A DNA stretch of 64,000 nt from Fratercula arctica (Eukaryota > Chordata > Aves > Charadriiformes > Alcidae): NCBI GenBank assembly GCA_947846985.1, contig CANTUZ010000008.1, positions 42,922,817 to 42,986,816 of the forward strand, in the 5' to 3' direction. Positions 44,420-55,890 of the stretch are shown here, one piece after another. A program made the translations under genes and the position numbers. Below the pieces are notes generated by a model. It saw nothing but the letters and a program-made list of their open reading frames with translations, was not told the DNA's origin and searched no databases. Within the stretch, counting starts at the first letter, position 1, and each line of letters opens with the position of its first letter.

Positions 44420-47400
44420 GCAATAGATAGATGGCGCTGACACAAGAGAGCAGCAAAATCAGCATGGCTGCTTAAATAATTTGCTGTTTGGGATATATTT
44501 TCTCTGCCAGACTGTTACTTTGAGCCCTGTGGTTCACTTTCCCTTTTTTTTTCTGGACCGAAAACCTGCTACTGTTTTCTCTGAGAGCCTGAGAGCTGCT
44601 GACTCCTTTGTCTGAGCCAGCCGCTATTAGTCATTTGGGGCTAATTCCTGCCAGGGTTTTATTCACTGCAAGACCCACAGAGGGATTTACAGCTTTGCAG
44701 CAAGCTACAAAGGCCTCACCGATCATTTAGCCAAACCCAGGGCTCTCTGTCACCTACCCACATCAGCCCAGAGTGACTCAAGCAAGATGAAGGGTGACAC
44801 GGCACTGCGGCCGATCCAGCCTAGCGTCAGCGCGACTGGAGCCTGGCCTCCAGGTTTGAGAGGCCATCTGGCCCAGGAAGGAGCCACAGGCTTGACTTCT
44901 CTTCACAGGGGCATCGCTGGCAAAGTAACAAAGCAGATTCGGGCCGTTTGGAAGCAATGAAATCTGTGATCCAATGTCACAGGACTTGGCGTTGACACTG
45001 ACACCGCTGAGCCAGCAGTGATTTTCCCATACGGACCTAGCTTGAAAACATCCCCAGTACGCCAGCAGCAATTTGGAGAGACGTGCTGATATATTCTGGA
45101 CCAGTGAGTATGCCATATATCATATTTCTGTGCAGTTTTAAGAACTGCAGTATCAGCCAAATCTCCACAGAATATTAAAAATATAAAAGAATTTATAAAC
45201 ATTTCACATCAAAATTCACTGTTAACGGTTTGCAGGCTTCCTGCTGTAGTCTAATGCCGTCAATGAGTGATTCATTTTGCACAGGATTTGGGGTATGTTT
45301 ATCTAGTTGTGTAATTTCCAAACCGCCCATGTGCCTTGGGCAGTCACGGGCTGCTTTGGGGTCCAGGCATGGCAGGTAGCACAATACATTCCTGGCCCAC
45401 AACCGACCCGTTATCCTTGAGATTATGACAGATAATGAACTGCTGGGAAAGAAGCATGAGGAACAGCAATGGAAGGGTGGGCTCTCATGACAAACAAAGG
45501 CTACCAGAGACATCAAGAACTGATTCCCTTTCTCTCTCCGATTGCCTAATGGCAAACCTCTGCACGTGTTACGTCCAGCCAAGCTGTCAGTCCATGCTGT
45601 TCACATGGGCCCTGGCAAAACAGGGAGCCTTGGGCCATGCATCCAGACCGAGCCAAGGAGCTTCACCTTGTCAATGTGCTTCCAGCTAAAACGAGCGAGC
45701 TGTGCTCTCCTAGGGGTCTGCAAGGGGTCTGGAGTTTTCCCCACTAAGGGCAATAAATGATGTTATTCCCACCAGAAGAGGACAGAATGATAATAAACCT
45801 TCTGTCTGTCTGATTCACATGAAGGCATTTCAAAGACATTTTGGATTTTCCCCCCTGTCTTTCTGTTCTGCTTGATCCGAGAGCACGCCTTTGCACTTTG
45901 CCAGCATGTTTCCTTACTAGGATATTTCCAAGCTGTGATAATTATTTGTGAAGGGAAAAAAATGCACAATTTGTCTTGCTTCCCTAAAACCAAAACAAAT
46001 TCTAAACACATCAGTATTCCTCTGAGAGACACTTCACTTTCTGAATGTACACAACTGCATGCATCTCTAAGTGTACACCTGCATATTCCTACAGCTATTC
46101 TTAGAATACATCTATATCACCTTTTGTAAGCAGGTAGAAGGCCACCATGCCTATCCTAAAACCAGACAAATTGCATTTACCTGTGCAAGAATAACATTAA
46201 ACCTGCATTATCATACCCATCAGCGTCCGTGGGAAGGCACTCTCCTAGTTCGGGCTTTTCTGGCCCCCCTCCTTCAATCTTTCTAGCTGAGTTTAAAAGT
46301 TACAGAATTAAATAGCTGCACCTGCTTTGATATTTAGCTAATTATCACTGTCTTCTGGGTGACCTGAGATCACTCAGGTTGCAGCAGCAGCAGTCCTGGG
46401 AGTATTTCACCTCCCCTTTGAAGCAGCCAAATCTGCAGCCTAGTAATTCTGCCTAAGTAACAATTTCAGACTCTACACTTCAAATGTATTAAAATGAGCA
46501 ACATTTTTTAGAAAACACTATGAAAATATGGCCCCTATGTTGAGCCTTCTGGCAGATGTCTAAACATGCAGGCACCTGAAAAGCTGGGTGAAAGCCTTTG
46601 AAAAGCTTTGTCTCTGGTTTCCCAGACTGTTCGGTTTGTCGTCTACCCACAAGAGGTCATCTTGGCAAAGAGCCGCTCTTCAGTGGCCCCACCTGGCACA
46701 GGTGGGAGAGAGGTAATACTGACCTCCTGGCTCAGAGATGTGCAGCGCATTCGGCATCTGTGGTCTCGTTCCCCTTCCCTGCAATCTGCCCGCGTTGCGG
46801 GGCTCGGGGAAGCCTGCAGGGAAGCAGTAACAAGGACATTCTTCCACCTTTCCCCGCCAGGCTCAGGAGAAGAGGTCAGACGCACCCAGTCACCCAGATT
46901 ACTCACACGGGGACCTTGAGAAAGGGAGGCAGGCTTTACCCAGCACGCACATGAGCTCTGGGGGTCAATGCCTGTAGAAGGTGCACACTCAATAACACTC
47001 CTCGCTCCACCTGCCCTGGTGTCACAGGTGTGTTTTGGCAACCCAACACATTCAAATACCACAGAATTTAGCAGAATTTGGGCAATGTAACGAACCAACG
47101 TAACCTGCTGCCAGTACATCTCCCTACACAATTTGCTCCTGCCCTCCAGCTATTGGCCAAGCTACTGATAACCTCCCGCTCGTCCTCCAGCTCTCATCTG
47201 CCCTGGATCCCCAGGTTGCACGCATTTGCAGCTTAAAAATGAACACTGCATACCTATGGCATAAGCCAGCCCATGGCCCATGCAATTATTTGCAGACAAC
47301 ACTCCATCAGGCAAGATTTTAGATACTTTTCCTGTTTGGAATCCCATCTAAACACAAACCTTCTAATTTTCCACAAACCCTTTGAAATCAAGTCCCTTCA

Positions 47401-47639
47401 AGCTTGTGAAAAAGTCTGAACATACGGAAAAGTTCTTCTATCCAACTCATTTAGCAGGAACCCCTACAGCAGAAAGACGCAGACCAAAGCTCTTGCCCAG
47501 AGATTGGGAATTTTCCAGTTCAGGCTTTTGTGGCTCCCACCCATCTGCACTAGTACAATAGCGGGGCCAGGTTTGGCTCCGTGGCAAACTCAAATGCAAT
47601 TGGCAGAAATGGGGAAAGAGATATAATTGTGTTTCTCCG

Positions 47640-47910
47640 GGGAAAGTGGTGATTAGGAGGGTATTATCTGGGTAGTGGTTATATAAACTGTGGCTGAATG
47701 GGCTCTATTTACAATAAGAAAAATTGCCAGAAAGTGATCAGAACATATGCGATCTGATGAAAAGGCTGCACTTGAGCAACATGAAAAGCCAATAATCTGT
47801 GAGGAAGTAGCTGTTTGATAGCTAGGAATTTTAAGCAGGGATAGTGCTGGGGGAGGGATTTCAAATCTAATCAGACCTTCAGTTTCAAAATTTCTCCGTA
47901 GTCCCAAATC
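47640..47910. promoter_or_regulatory. Candidate conserved non-coding element
   Basis: This unique, moderately AT-rich block has AATCTGTGAG, GTAGCTGTTTGATAGC and CTAATCAGACC words and no simple repeats. It differs in texture from the decayed flanks and resembles conserved enhancer sequence. No alignment was possible, so the call rests on appearance only. Confidence 0.2.
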
Positions 47911-50900
47911 TTGCCTGAAATTTGGAGTAAGGAGAGACAGCTGCTGCAGCCCACAAACCAGGTTCAGCCCTGACTTACACTTTCTGCAAATCCACAGTGT
48001 TTACAGTAGCGCATCCCCTGCCCTTTGGTCTGTAACCTTTTCACAGAGGCAAAGTTCTCTCCTCACACACCCGCTATCAAGGAGGTCACACACACCTGAA
48101 AGAAGGAATCTGTCCCATTACACCACAGTTTGTCCCATTAAGCCAATGTCAATTGTGACATCTCTGTAATAACTTGTCACAGCCCGAGACTCAGCCTCTC
48201 AGCATCTCTTCCACACTGGCAGCCACAACCTCCTGCATCAGCCCCGGTCAAATCCCTCGTTCACACCTTGCTGAAAACGACTGTGTGAACGACTACAAGA
48301 TGTACACCTTTGACACCTGCCCGCACCGCGCATATCCCAGCACGGATTCAAGAGCAGCGTTTTATTCTTAAGACAACACTATCTAGAAAAAGGCATAATA
48401 ATTTTTTGCATTATCTTTGTGAATTTGGAAGCATAGACTAGGATATAAAAAACTTGGTCTACCAGAGGAGCTTAATTCAGCTTCACGGGTTTGAGACCTT
48501 TCAGGGAGAATTCCGTAGGTATCCTAAACAGCTCAGTGGAGTCAGGCATATACTGAGGTTTCTGCTACTAGATCCTTCATGAACTATAAGCCACCAAACC
48601 ACCACAGACACATGTTCCTCATACGGGAGCACAACCTTGTCTGTCAAAGAATCAGCTCACTATGAGTTTTTGCCATAATTTGTAATTAATGTAAAAACAT
48701 GAAGAGAGATTTATATCTTCCCAAGACAGGCATTTCAGATAAGCAAGATGTGTAAGTTTCTTTCTCTCCACAAGACGTGTAATTTTTAGACAGCAAGAAT
48801 GAGGCAGGAGGAATGCCACGGCGGAGCTCTAACCCCTGAGTTCAGGAAGGCAGGCATAAGAAAGTCCAGTGATCTCAAGCCCCTCTATATGCCCAGACAG
48901 AAAAGTGGGTCTGGCAGAACAGGATTAGTATTAGAATTAGTATTGGAGTAGGATTCCAAAGGCACAAGTTTCAGTCCTTTATCTCTACAGACTTTCCCTT
49001 CTCCTCCCTTGTTGTCAGCAGTGCTGAGAACCACAAGAGGCAGCACAGCATGCTCTGCAGACACAGCTACGGACCTGACAGCGGCTCCGTGACTATGGAG
49101 CTTCCACTTTTGCACCAAGTGTACGTACCTTCTGGGGGTTTTGTCTCAATCTCTTCCTGCTTTTAAATTTCAATCTTAAATTTAAGGTCTGACAAACCTC
49201 TTCTCTGTAGATCACTAGCCATACGTCCTCTTCCCGTATCATAATGCCACCTGCAATTTTACACACAGCATATGGAGGGAGACAGAGCTGTATTTGTGTG
49301 AACCTCATTCATTCGGTGTGATTAGCCCTAGATCCCCCAGTGCAGATGTTAACACATATGGCCACTATCCTCACCGCGCTCATCAAACAAGCAAGACCAA
49401 CTTGTTCCTAACTTCAGGCTTTAGAGTACTTACAGACTGACAGACCTAACCCTAACTTCCCTGCTTGTTATTTTCCTTCTCTGTTCAGCGAGACAAATGA
49501 ACACTGCACTCCCTGAACTGAAGAAAGAAGCACAAAGATTGTTCATTAGGAAATGAGGACTCTCCTCATTTGTGAGAAATGCAGACAGTTTTGCTGGACT
49601 TCTTTTTTTTATGCATTGTTCTCTCAAAAAGACTCTACCAGCTGCCCTACAACTACATACGGTGGCACTTACTCGATATGTAGGTAGGTGACCTTCAAGG
49701 CAAGGATGGGGTAGCAATGATTCAATAAAGCCTCTGCTTTCCTCTCAGAGTTGACGGTGAGCAATAGCCAGCTCCGCAGCTGGCTGGAGGCTGGTTTGGT
49801 AAGGTGACAGTGAGATGGTCCAGCTGTTCCACCTATTTGTATAGTTTGAAGATCTGATACCAGGCATAAACCACTAGGCATAAAAGAAGTAATTTTTATA
49901 AAGCTGCTTGAAATTGTCTTTAATTTATCAGTTTTAAAAATAGTCCCTCTTTTTACAAACACTCTTGCAGCACTCATGCTAAGAGGTTTGAGGGCTTTTC
50001 TGCTGCATTTGTAAAACCAAAACCATTTTCAAGACCACTTTTTGAAGTTTAATGAGAACTGCAATTTCTTTTCAAAATAAAAAATTAGTCACATGCAGTT
50101 TCTAAGATGTTGCCAAAACTAGACAAAAGAAGCCCTCACAAACAGAACATATCGACCAGCCATTTGACTGCTGCAGAAGTGTTCTGGTAAAAGTCTGCTT
50201 AGCATAATTACACCCTACGCAAACTTCCCCACCAGCTCAACCAGAAATTGGATGCTGTTTATCCTGTCTTAGCAAAGAGATGTCTGGCAGCACGGACCAC
50301 ATCCTTAACTGGGTGACTACCTCGTTGGTGCTGCTTGTTTCATACCAAAATACACCGAACACCTACTATGTCATTCACGAATGCACTACATTCCCATGGT
50401 GGCTGGTAGCCATTGCTTACATCCTAAAATATTGGGATATATACATTCTTGCTTCTTTTCCCAGATGCAAACAACTAAAAGAGACCCAGCTCAGGGAGAG
50501 AAGAAGAGAAGCTACAAATCAATTTGATCCTTTCATATCTGAGGAAATAATCCTCTGGGATCTCCACAGAAATTAGTGGAAAGTCTCCCCAGAGGATTCA
50601 CCAGGCCTCAAGTCAGAAACTTCATCCCGGTCATGGATATTCACAGATGTGTTCTTACGGCACTAACAGAACAAGGCATACCTGCTTTTTCCTCTTTATC
50701 AGGGAGGGACTGAGATAAAAGGCAAGGTTTGAATGGGATTAAGACTCCTAAAACGGCCATTGGTACAAAGTATGATTTACAAAAGCAGGCAGCTATGACA
50801 CTTCCCCCGATCTGCACCTTTACATACCTCATTTCCCGAAAAAATTGGTCCTAGGCGAGCACTGCTCTGAATGCTGTCTGCTCTCCACAGCCTTTCCCCT

Positions 50901-52071
50901 TTTCGCTGTCACAACTGCGGAGGCACCACGGGTAAGGGAGCAGGACGGAGCTGCTGCTCCACGCGCGGTGCTCACGGCTTGTACCTCAGCAGCACGTGGA
51001 TGCACCAGGGCAAACCAGCAGCCGCCACCGGGCTGCCAGCGCTGCCGCCGGGCACGCGGCCTGCCTGCGGAACAGCTGCTGCTGGAGATCAGGCACACAA
51101 AGTAAAGAAACCAGCATGACCCTGGCAACTCAGGCTGGATTTGCAGGATTGCCGGCAAAGGGGCAGGGCAAGAGGGAAGCACAATGGTAAAAAAATAAAT
51201 CAGCAAAGCCTTTTTGCTTGTAAGCAGAGCACGTTTTTGGTTGTGTGACTGAAAGGCAATAAACTGAGAGGCAAAGACACTAAGCACAAAGGTGTTTTTA
51301 CAGAGCCTCTTCTCAGATTAAACTTAATTTCCCACTAGCTTGTCATTACTTTGGTTATAGGACTATTGCTGTATCAGAGCCTGAGATGTAACGCTGCCAA
51401 CGCGCGAGCACATTGCTACCTCTAACCAAGCAGCGTTCCTAGAAGTGCACCACTATTACTGGCTGGAAGCATTCTAGAAAACGGCTCCAACCTGCAAGAT
51501 GCCAGTTTGCTAGCAGGCGTTAGGAAAGGGAAACTGAACGGTAACTCCACACAAGGAAAACCACGGGTAAGCTTGGTGGTGTTAGAATGGGACTCAAAAC
51601 CCCCAAGTTTAAGTCTCGACTTGGCAAGGGACTTGTTGCATGACATGGTGTGGGAAGGTTGTCCTGGCCTTTTCACCACTCCCTATGGCCGCCACAGACA
51701 CCAAGGGAAACCAGAGGCAGAAGAAGGAGATGCTGTCAGCTCGCTGGTCTGCTACCAGACCTCGGGGGCTGGAGATGCTCCAAGGAGGTCCATAGATAAA
51801 GCACATGCACTTTCCTCGCAATCACAAACATCCGCAAATCAGCACTATCAATCTGCTTGGAACAAGCCACAATTGACTTGACGAGGCCAGCACCGTAACA
51901 ACTGAGAGTACCTGCTGCCAAGCTAGCTACTCACTCTCTGGCTATAAATCTTGACCTGACATATGCATATGCTCTGTTTTCCAGCTTTCTGGCTTTCTAT
52001 CCTTTGTTTTGTAATCCCAGAATGACTGCAATTAAGGAATACTATCTCATCAAAACGCCTATCAGCACGCT
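47911..52071. other. Unique non-coding DNA
   Basis: No gene is recognised. TGTCCCATTA occurs twice at a 20-base period (about 48111 and 48131), and an ATTAGTATT-based tandem pair lies at 48924-48946. A CpG-enriched patch at about 50920-51070 is open on both strands. A stretch at about 51570-51650 faintly resembles a MIR SINE core but was not accepted. Confidence 0.5.
48924..48946 (+). repeat. Short tandem duplication
   Basis: ATTAGTATTAG is followed by AATTAGTATTGG, two copies of an 11-12 base unit. It is a minor local repeat. Confidence 0.6.
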
Positions 52072-52149
52072 AGCTTGTAAACACTCGTAATAAGTATGGC
52101 TAATAAAATACAGTTTATTAGCCAACCTTGTACAGTATTTTTACAGCCT
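52072..52149. ncRNA. Pre-miRNA-like hairpin (hypothetical)
   Basis: TGGCTAATAAA (52097-52107) pairs perfectly with TTTATTAGCCA (52114-52124) across a 6-base loop. The stem extends outward with an internal 2x2 mismatch, five more pairs (52090-52094 with 52127-52131, one wobble) and a looser central region. It finishes with TTGTAAA (52075-52081) opposite TTTACAG (52140-52146, one wobble), plus two further pairs. The total is 78 nt with about 27 pairs, a size and shape typical of vertebrate miRNA precursors. I recognise no known seed. AT-rich DNA often forms such folds by chance, so expression and conservation decide. Either strand could be the transcribed one. Confidence 0.2.
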
Positions 52150-55100
52150 TTTCCACTCATCATTGAGAAAAATAAATCCTTCGCAGCTGTGCTGGAGCTG
52201 GCATTGCTGCCAGCCTCCCTTGGTCTCACCTGTAACGAGGTGAGTAATTAAAGTCCTTATAGGAGCAGCAGGGTTTTTTATTGCCTGCCACAACCCCATC
52301 CTCTGTCCTGACTCACTCAGAGAGGAACTGCTACAAATGTTGTTTCCAAAATAGACCAGCAACAAAACTTGCTTTTGTTGTGTTAAACGATAGAAAAATT
52401 CAAAATCTCAGCTGTTTGACAGTCCTTGTTTCCTGTCACAGGATGCCAAGGAAAAATCTGGTGGATCCAAGTCCCTGGTCAGGAGTGCGGGAGAGCCGTC
52501 TCTGCACCATTCCAGTCAAAAGGGTAACAAGCAAATGGCTGGAAGCAAGCGGGGTGAGGGGAAGCCTTCACTCCACAAAGTTCTCAGGAATCACTTAGTC
52601 TGGAGCGATGGTAGACAAGCGATGATTTGGTTGGGCTTTAAGGGAACTATAAACATTTTGCCTTTGTTTATGCCATGACCTTGCCTGCCCACCAACTGAG
52701 CAAACAAACCACAAAACAGGAACGTTATAAAAAGCCTAAACCATTGATTTAAAAGAGAATGTCTTACTTAGTGGCAAAACCACGCACGGTCTCCTCTAGC
52801 ACAAGATGCTGTTTCGTAGCAAAGCCCTTTTTTCCAGAGGAAGTTAATTATCATGATATACAGAGTTACTTTCCATGAGATAAACGTAAAACCAAATGCT
52901 TGGCAGTAAACATAAACTTCCCAAGTTTTCCTCCTTCTGTCCTTTTATCTCTTTTTATTACCACATTCAGAAGTATAAATTGGTAATTTATTGAAAAATG
53001 AATGGTAAGAGTTACAGAAGTGGCACTGTTTGGTACCTGTTTTACTGTGAAGAGAGTCTGGGTTTAGGAGCTTCTTTCTTTATACTTTTGAACATAAACA
53101 AAAATGATGCTGAAAAGATGATTAAATATATCCCCTCTTTTCTTGCAGGTGGCTTTGTGTGTTTGTTTGGGTTTGGTTTGTTTGTTCTGTTGGGTTTTTT
53201 AACAGAAACACTGGAATAAATGCATGGGAAGGCGCAGGATTCCTTGGTGTGACGCGGTGTGGGGCCAGCACTGCGCCCGCAGGAGGTGTCACAGGCGGGG
53301 ACTGGCCAGGGCACCGGGGAACCAGCCAGCAAATCACCCCAGCAGCTTCGGTCCAGGGTCCTGGTCCAGAGTGACAACAACCCCTTTGCCCCCAGGTATG
53401 AATTTAGACTATTGGCCCGCTTAAGGCAACAAAGTCATCAAAGGGATTACCCCTCGTGAGCACCCAAGCTGCTGGGTTACACCTACCCCCGGGCCCAGCC
53501 CCGGGAACAGCAGATCACTCCTTCGGATAACGCTCCCACTCACTTGCCTAGAGCGAGGTTTGCAGGGAAGTGAACCGCTATTAGTGGCACAACTGGCATA
53601 TGTGGCGGGGGGGGAAAAATCCTTCTTCATGTTATAAGGCAACCCTGCGCTTCGGGGGCATGTGAGACAGCCCCTGAGCAGCAGCTCTGGGCAGACACGC
53701 CGGACAAGCTCACCCTCCCGTCTGCCCCACGTGTTTCCCACTAGAGGAGGGTGACATAAATCACAGCATCCCAGAGGAGGAGCTGAAGGTCGTAATCCCC
53801 TCCAGCTGGGATCAAAGTGCTATGTGGTGCTGCTAATTATAAAATGCTGTAAATACATATTCTACCATAAAACAACTTTTCAAGATTCTCTATAAAGCAG
53901 AACCTCCTAGTCTTCCTGAGGCTCTCCCTTCCCCAAGCGCCTATAGACAGATTAGCTGCTGAACTGAGCAATGGAGGGCATTCCTTGATGCCATTAGCAC
54001 ATTTTAATGAAACACGTTTTATTAATATTTTCACATATATAAAGTAATTCAGCTGGACTGGAGACTGTCCACATAAATTCTCTGTGACTACGCTGCTTCT
54101 ACAGAGCAAATCACTCCTGCCTTCTGCTATGTCCTAGAGCTGAATAGACAGTGATAACTTTCCATGGGATGGATAATTAAATTAAATCCATTCAATTCCA
54201 GAAGTTATCACAATTCAGAGGGAGCAAGACTTTGTCTGCTAAACTCTCCCGGTTTGAAACAAAGTGCCTAATACTCTACATAATTTGTATAATGACAAGT
54301 GTATGAAAACTGCATAGGATTTTTCCATTAAAGCAGCATCCTGCATTGAGAGAAAACATCTCCTTATTATAAATGCATCCTCTGAAGCACTCTACCCCTC
54401 TAAAAATACAGCCTAAGAGTGAAGTCACACTGTATTAGGCACTGTAGTATTCTATTTTATACAGTTCTTATGCAACCCCATTCACCAGATGCCTTACACG
54501 GTGCCCCCTAAGGATTCAGGCATCCTTTAAGTCATCTTCTCACCACATGCGAGTGGAACTGGGGGTGGATGTGGGTAAGATGGATTTTATACAGCTGCCC
54601 ATTGCTACAGGTTAATATCAGAGACGTAAGGCCAAAACCTCCAGTTTGCACAGTAGGGAAAGGCTGCAGGATTTGTGTTTCAGAGAGTGACCCACAAAAA
54701 ACATCATGAGGAGGTGAGCCCTGCTCTTCAGTGTTGGGCCCCAGGAGCAGTACTGCTCAGCACAGCCCTTAGTCTACAGCTTTTGGAAGCTGTTATGATG
54801 GCTTAGAGGCAGTTGGACACGAGGCTTGGGACCTTGGCCCGGCCAGGTAGTATCTGAGAGAACTAACATGGGATAAAAGCAAGCTCCTTTTCCAAACACC
54901 TCTGGATGCAAATAGTTACTATGTGGGAAGGAAAAACAAACTCAAACCCTGAGCAGTGAAGGAGGGTCACGTAACAGGTGAAGACAAGGGGTTACACCTT
55001 GATGCCTTCCTGCTGGCTAAAAAAGCCCTTGTGGGTATGATACTGCAAGTCCAATGGCCGGGGGGGCTTGCTTGGGCAAAGCCCAACTGGCAAGGGATGT

Positions 55101-55679
55101 GTATGGACAGAGAATGAGATGTGGCTGGTCTCCAACAAGGCACACCCCGGCTCTTTAGGAGGTCTGTAGGACTTGCAAGTCCCACCCAGTGTCCAAGCTT
55201 AATAAAAGTCACAGCTCTAATGGTTGGAAGGTCAGACTCACATCTAGCAAATTGGTGAGAAGAGGGTCTTCAATCATCGTAACAGCAACTAAAGACAACT
55301 ACCATTATTTCTGGTTACACATGAGTAAATCTGTAATACATCCTCCCCTCTACACAGAATTAATTCTCAGAGTAGTATCAGAAAACCATTTAATAAAGAA
55401 TTCATACATGGCCCACAGTCTGAACGCACGGAAAACCTAACCACTGTGGAAGCGGCTTTCTCCATCCTCTTCTCTGACAAACATAGCATTTCTGTTTAAA
55501 CACTGGGAGAAGCCATTCTGTTTAGTTAATCCTGATGTGCTGAAGAAGATACATTAAATCAACACCTGTCACTTTTTAGTAATTCCTTAGAGTGAACAGC
55601 CTTTGCACTGGATTTTCTCTGGCAAGGAACGTAACAGAAAGGGATTGTGGTAAATGAAGGAATTCTGCAGAAAAGCCAC
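52150..55679. other. Unique non-coding DNA
   Basis: No gene is recognised. A T/G-only stretch lies at 53155-53186, just after CCCCTCTTTTCTTGCAG, which resembles a splice acceptor but leads only to a low-complexity frame. A GC-rich patch lies at 53225-53540. The stretch 54290-54480 is AT-rich and unique. Confidence 0.5.
53155..53200 (+). repeat. T/G-rich low-complexity tract
   Basis: The first 32 bases are only T and G in GTTT/GGTTT units; one C then interrupts before a final TGTTGGGTTTTTT. It is a simple-repeat-like tract. Confidence 0.8.
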
Positions 55680-55890
55680 TCCCAATTTAAAGCAGATAAT
55701 GAGCACCAGAGCTAGTGTGGAAGCAATTAATTCTAATCACTTATGAGACAATAAAATTTAATTATGGGTTCTTTGAAAACTAAAAACCCAGCAATTATTG
55801 TTAATAGGCTTTTCTTGATGGCAGATAGTGAACAGAATTCGTTGAGGCTGTTTTTTCTGCAGTTAATTTAAAAAAAAATAAATCAGCTGT
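55680..55890. promoter_or_regulatory. Candidate conserved element rich in homeodomain cores
   Basis: TAAT/ATTA cores recur in AAGCAATTAATTCTAATC, TTTAATTATGG, CAATTATTGTTAATAGG and CAGTTAATTTAAAA, all within about 210 bases of unique sequence. Such density is typical of developmental enhancers. AT-richness alone produces some of these cores, and conservation is unknown. Confidence 0.3.

Larger units (their letters stand above)
43290..47639. other. Unique non-coding DNA
   Basis: No gene is recognised. The stretch 43680-43760 is AT-rich with AATTATTTACGATTGCAATAAAT and could be regulatory. Small repeats are an imperfect 14-bp tandem pair (43837-43864) and an (AAAT)n array (44405-44419). Overlapping open frames at 46598-47131 (up to 162 codons) have no family signature. 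Confidence 0.5.

Noticed and set aside
51570..51650. Faint resemblance to the core of a MIR SINE (TTTAAGTCTCGAC ... GTTGCATGACATGG)
   Set aside because: Only a short gapped match by eye, with no recognisable 3' portion; needs a profile search before it can be called.
53130..53220. Strong splice-acceptor-like CCCCTCTTTTCTTGCAG followed by an open frame
   Set aside because: The frame after it is T/G low-complexity sequence and ends within about 25 codons; no donor or conserved exon is visible.
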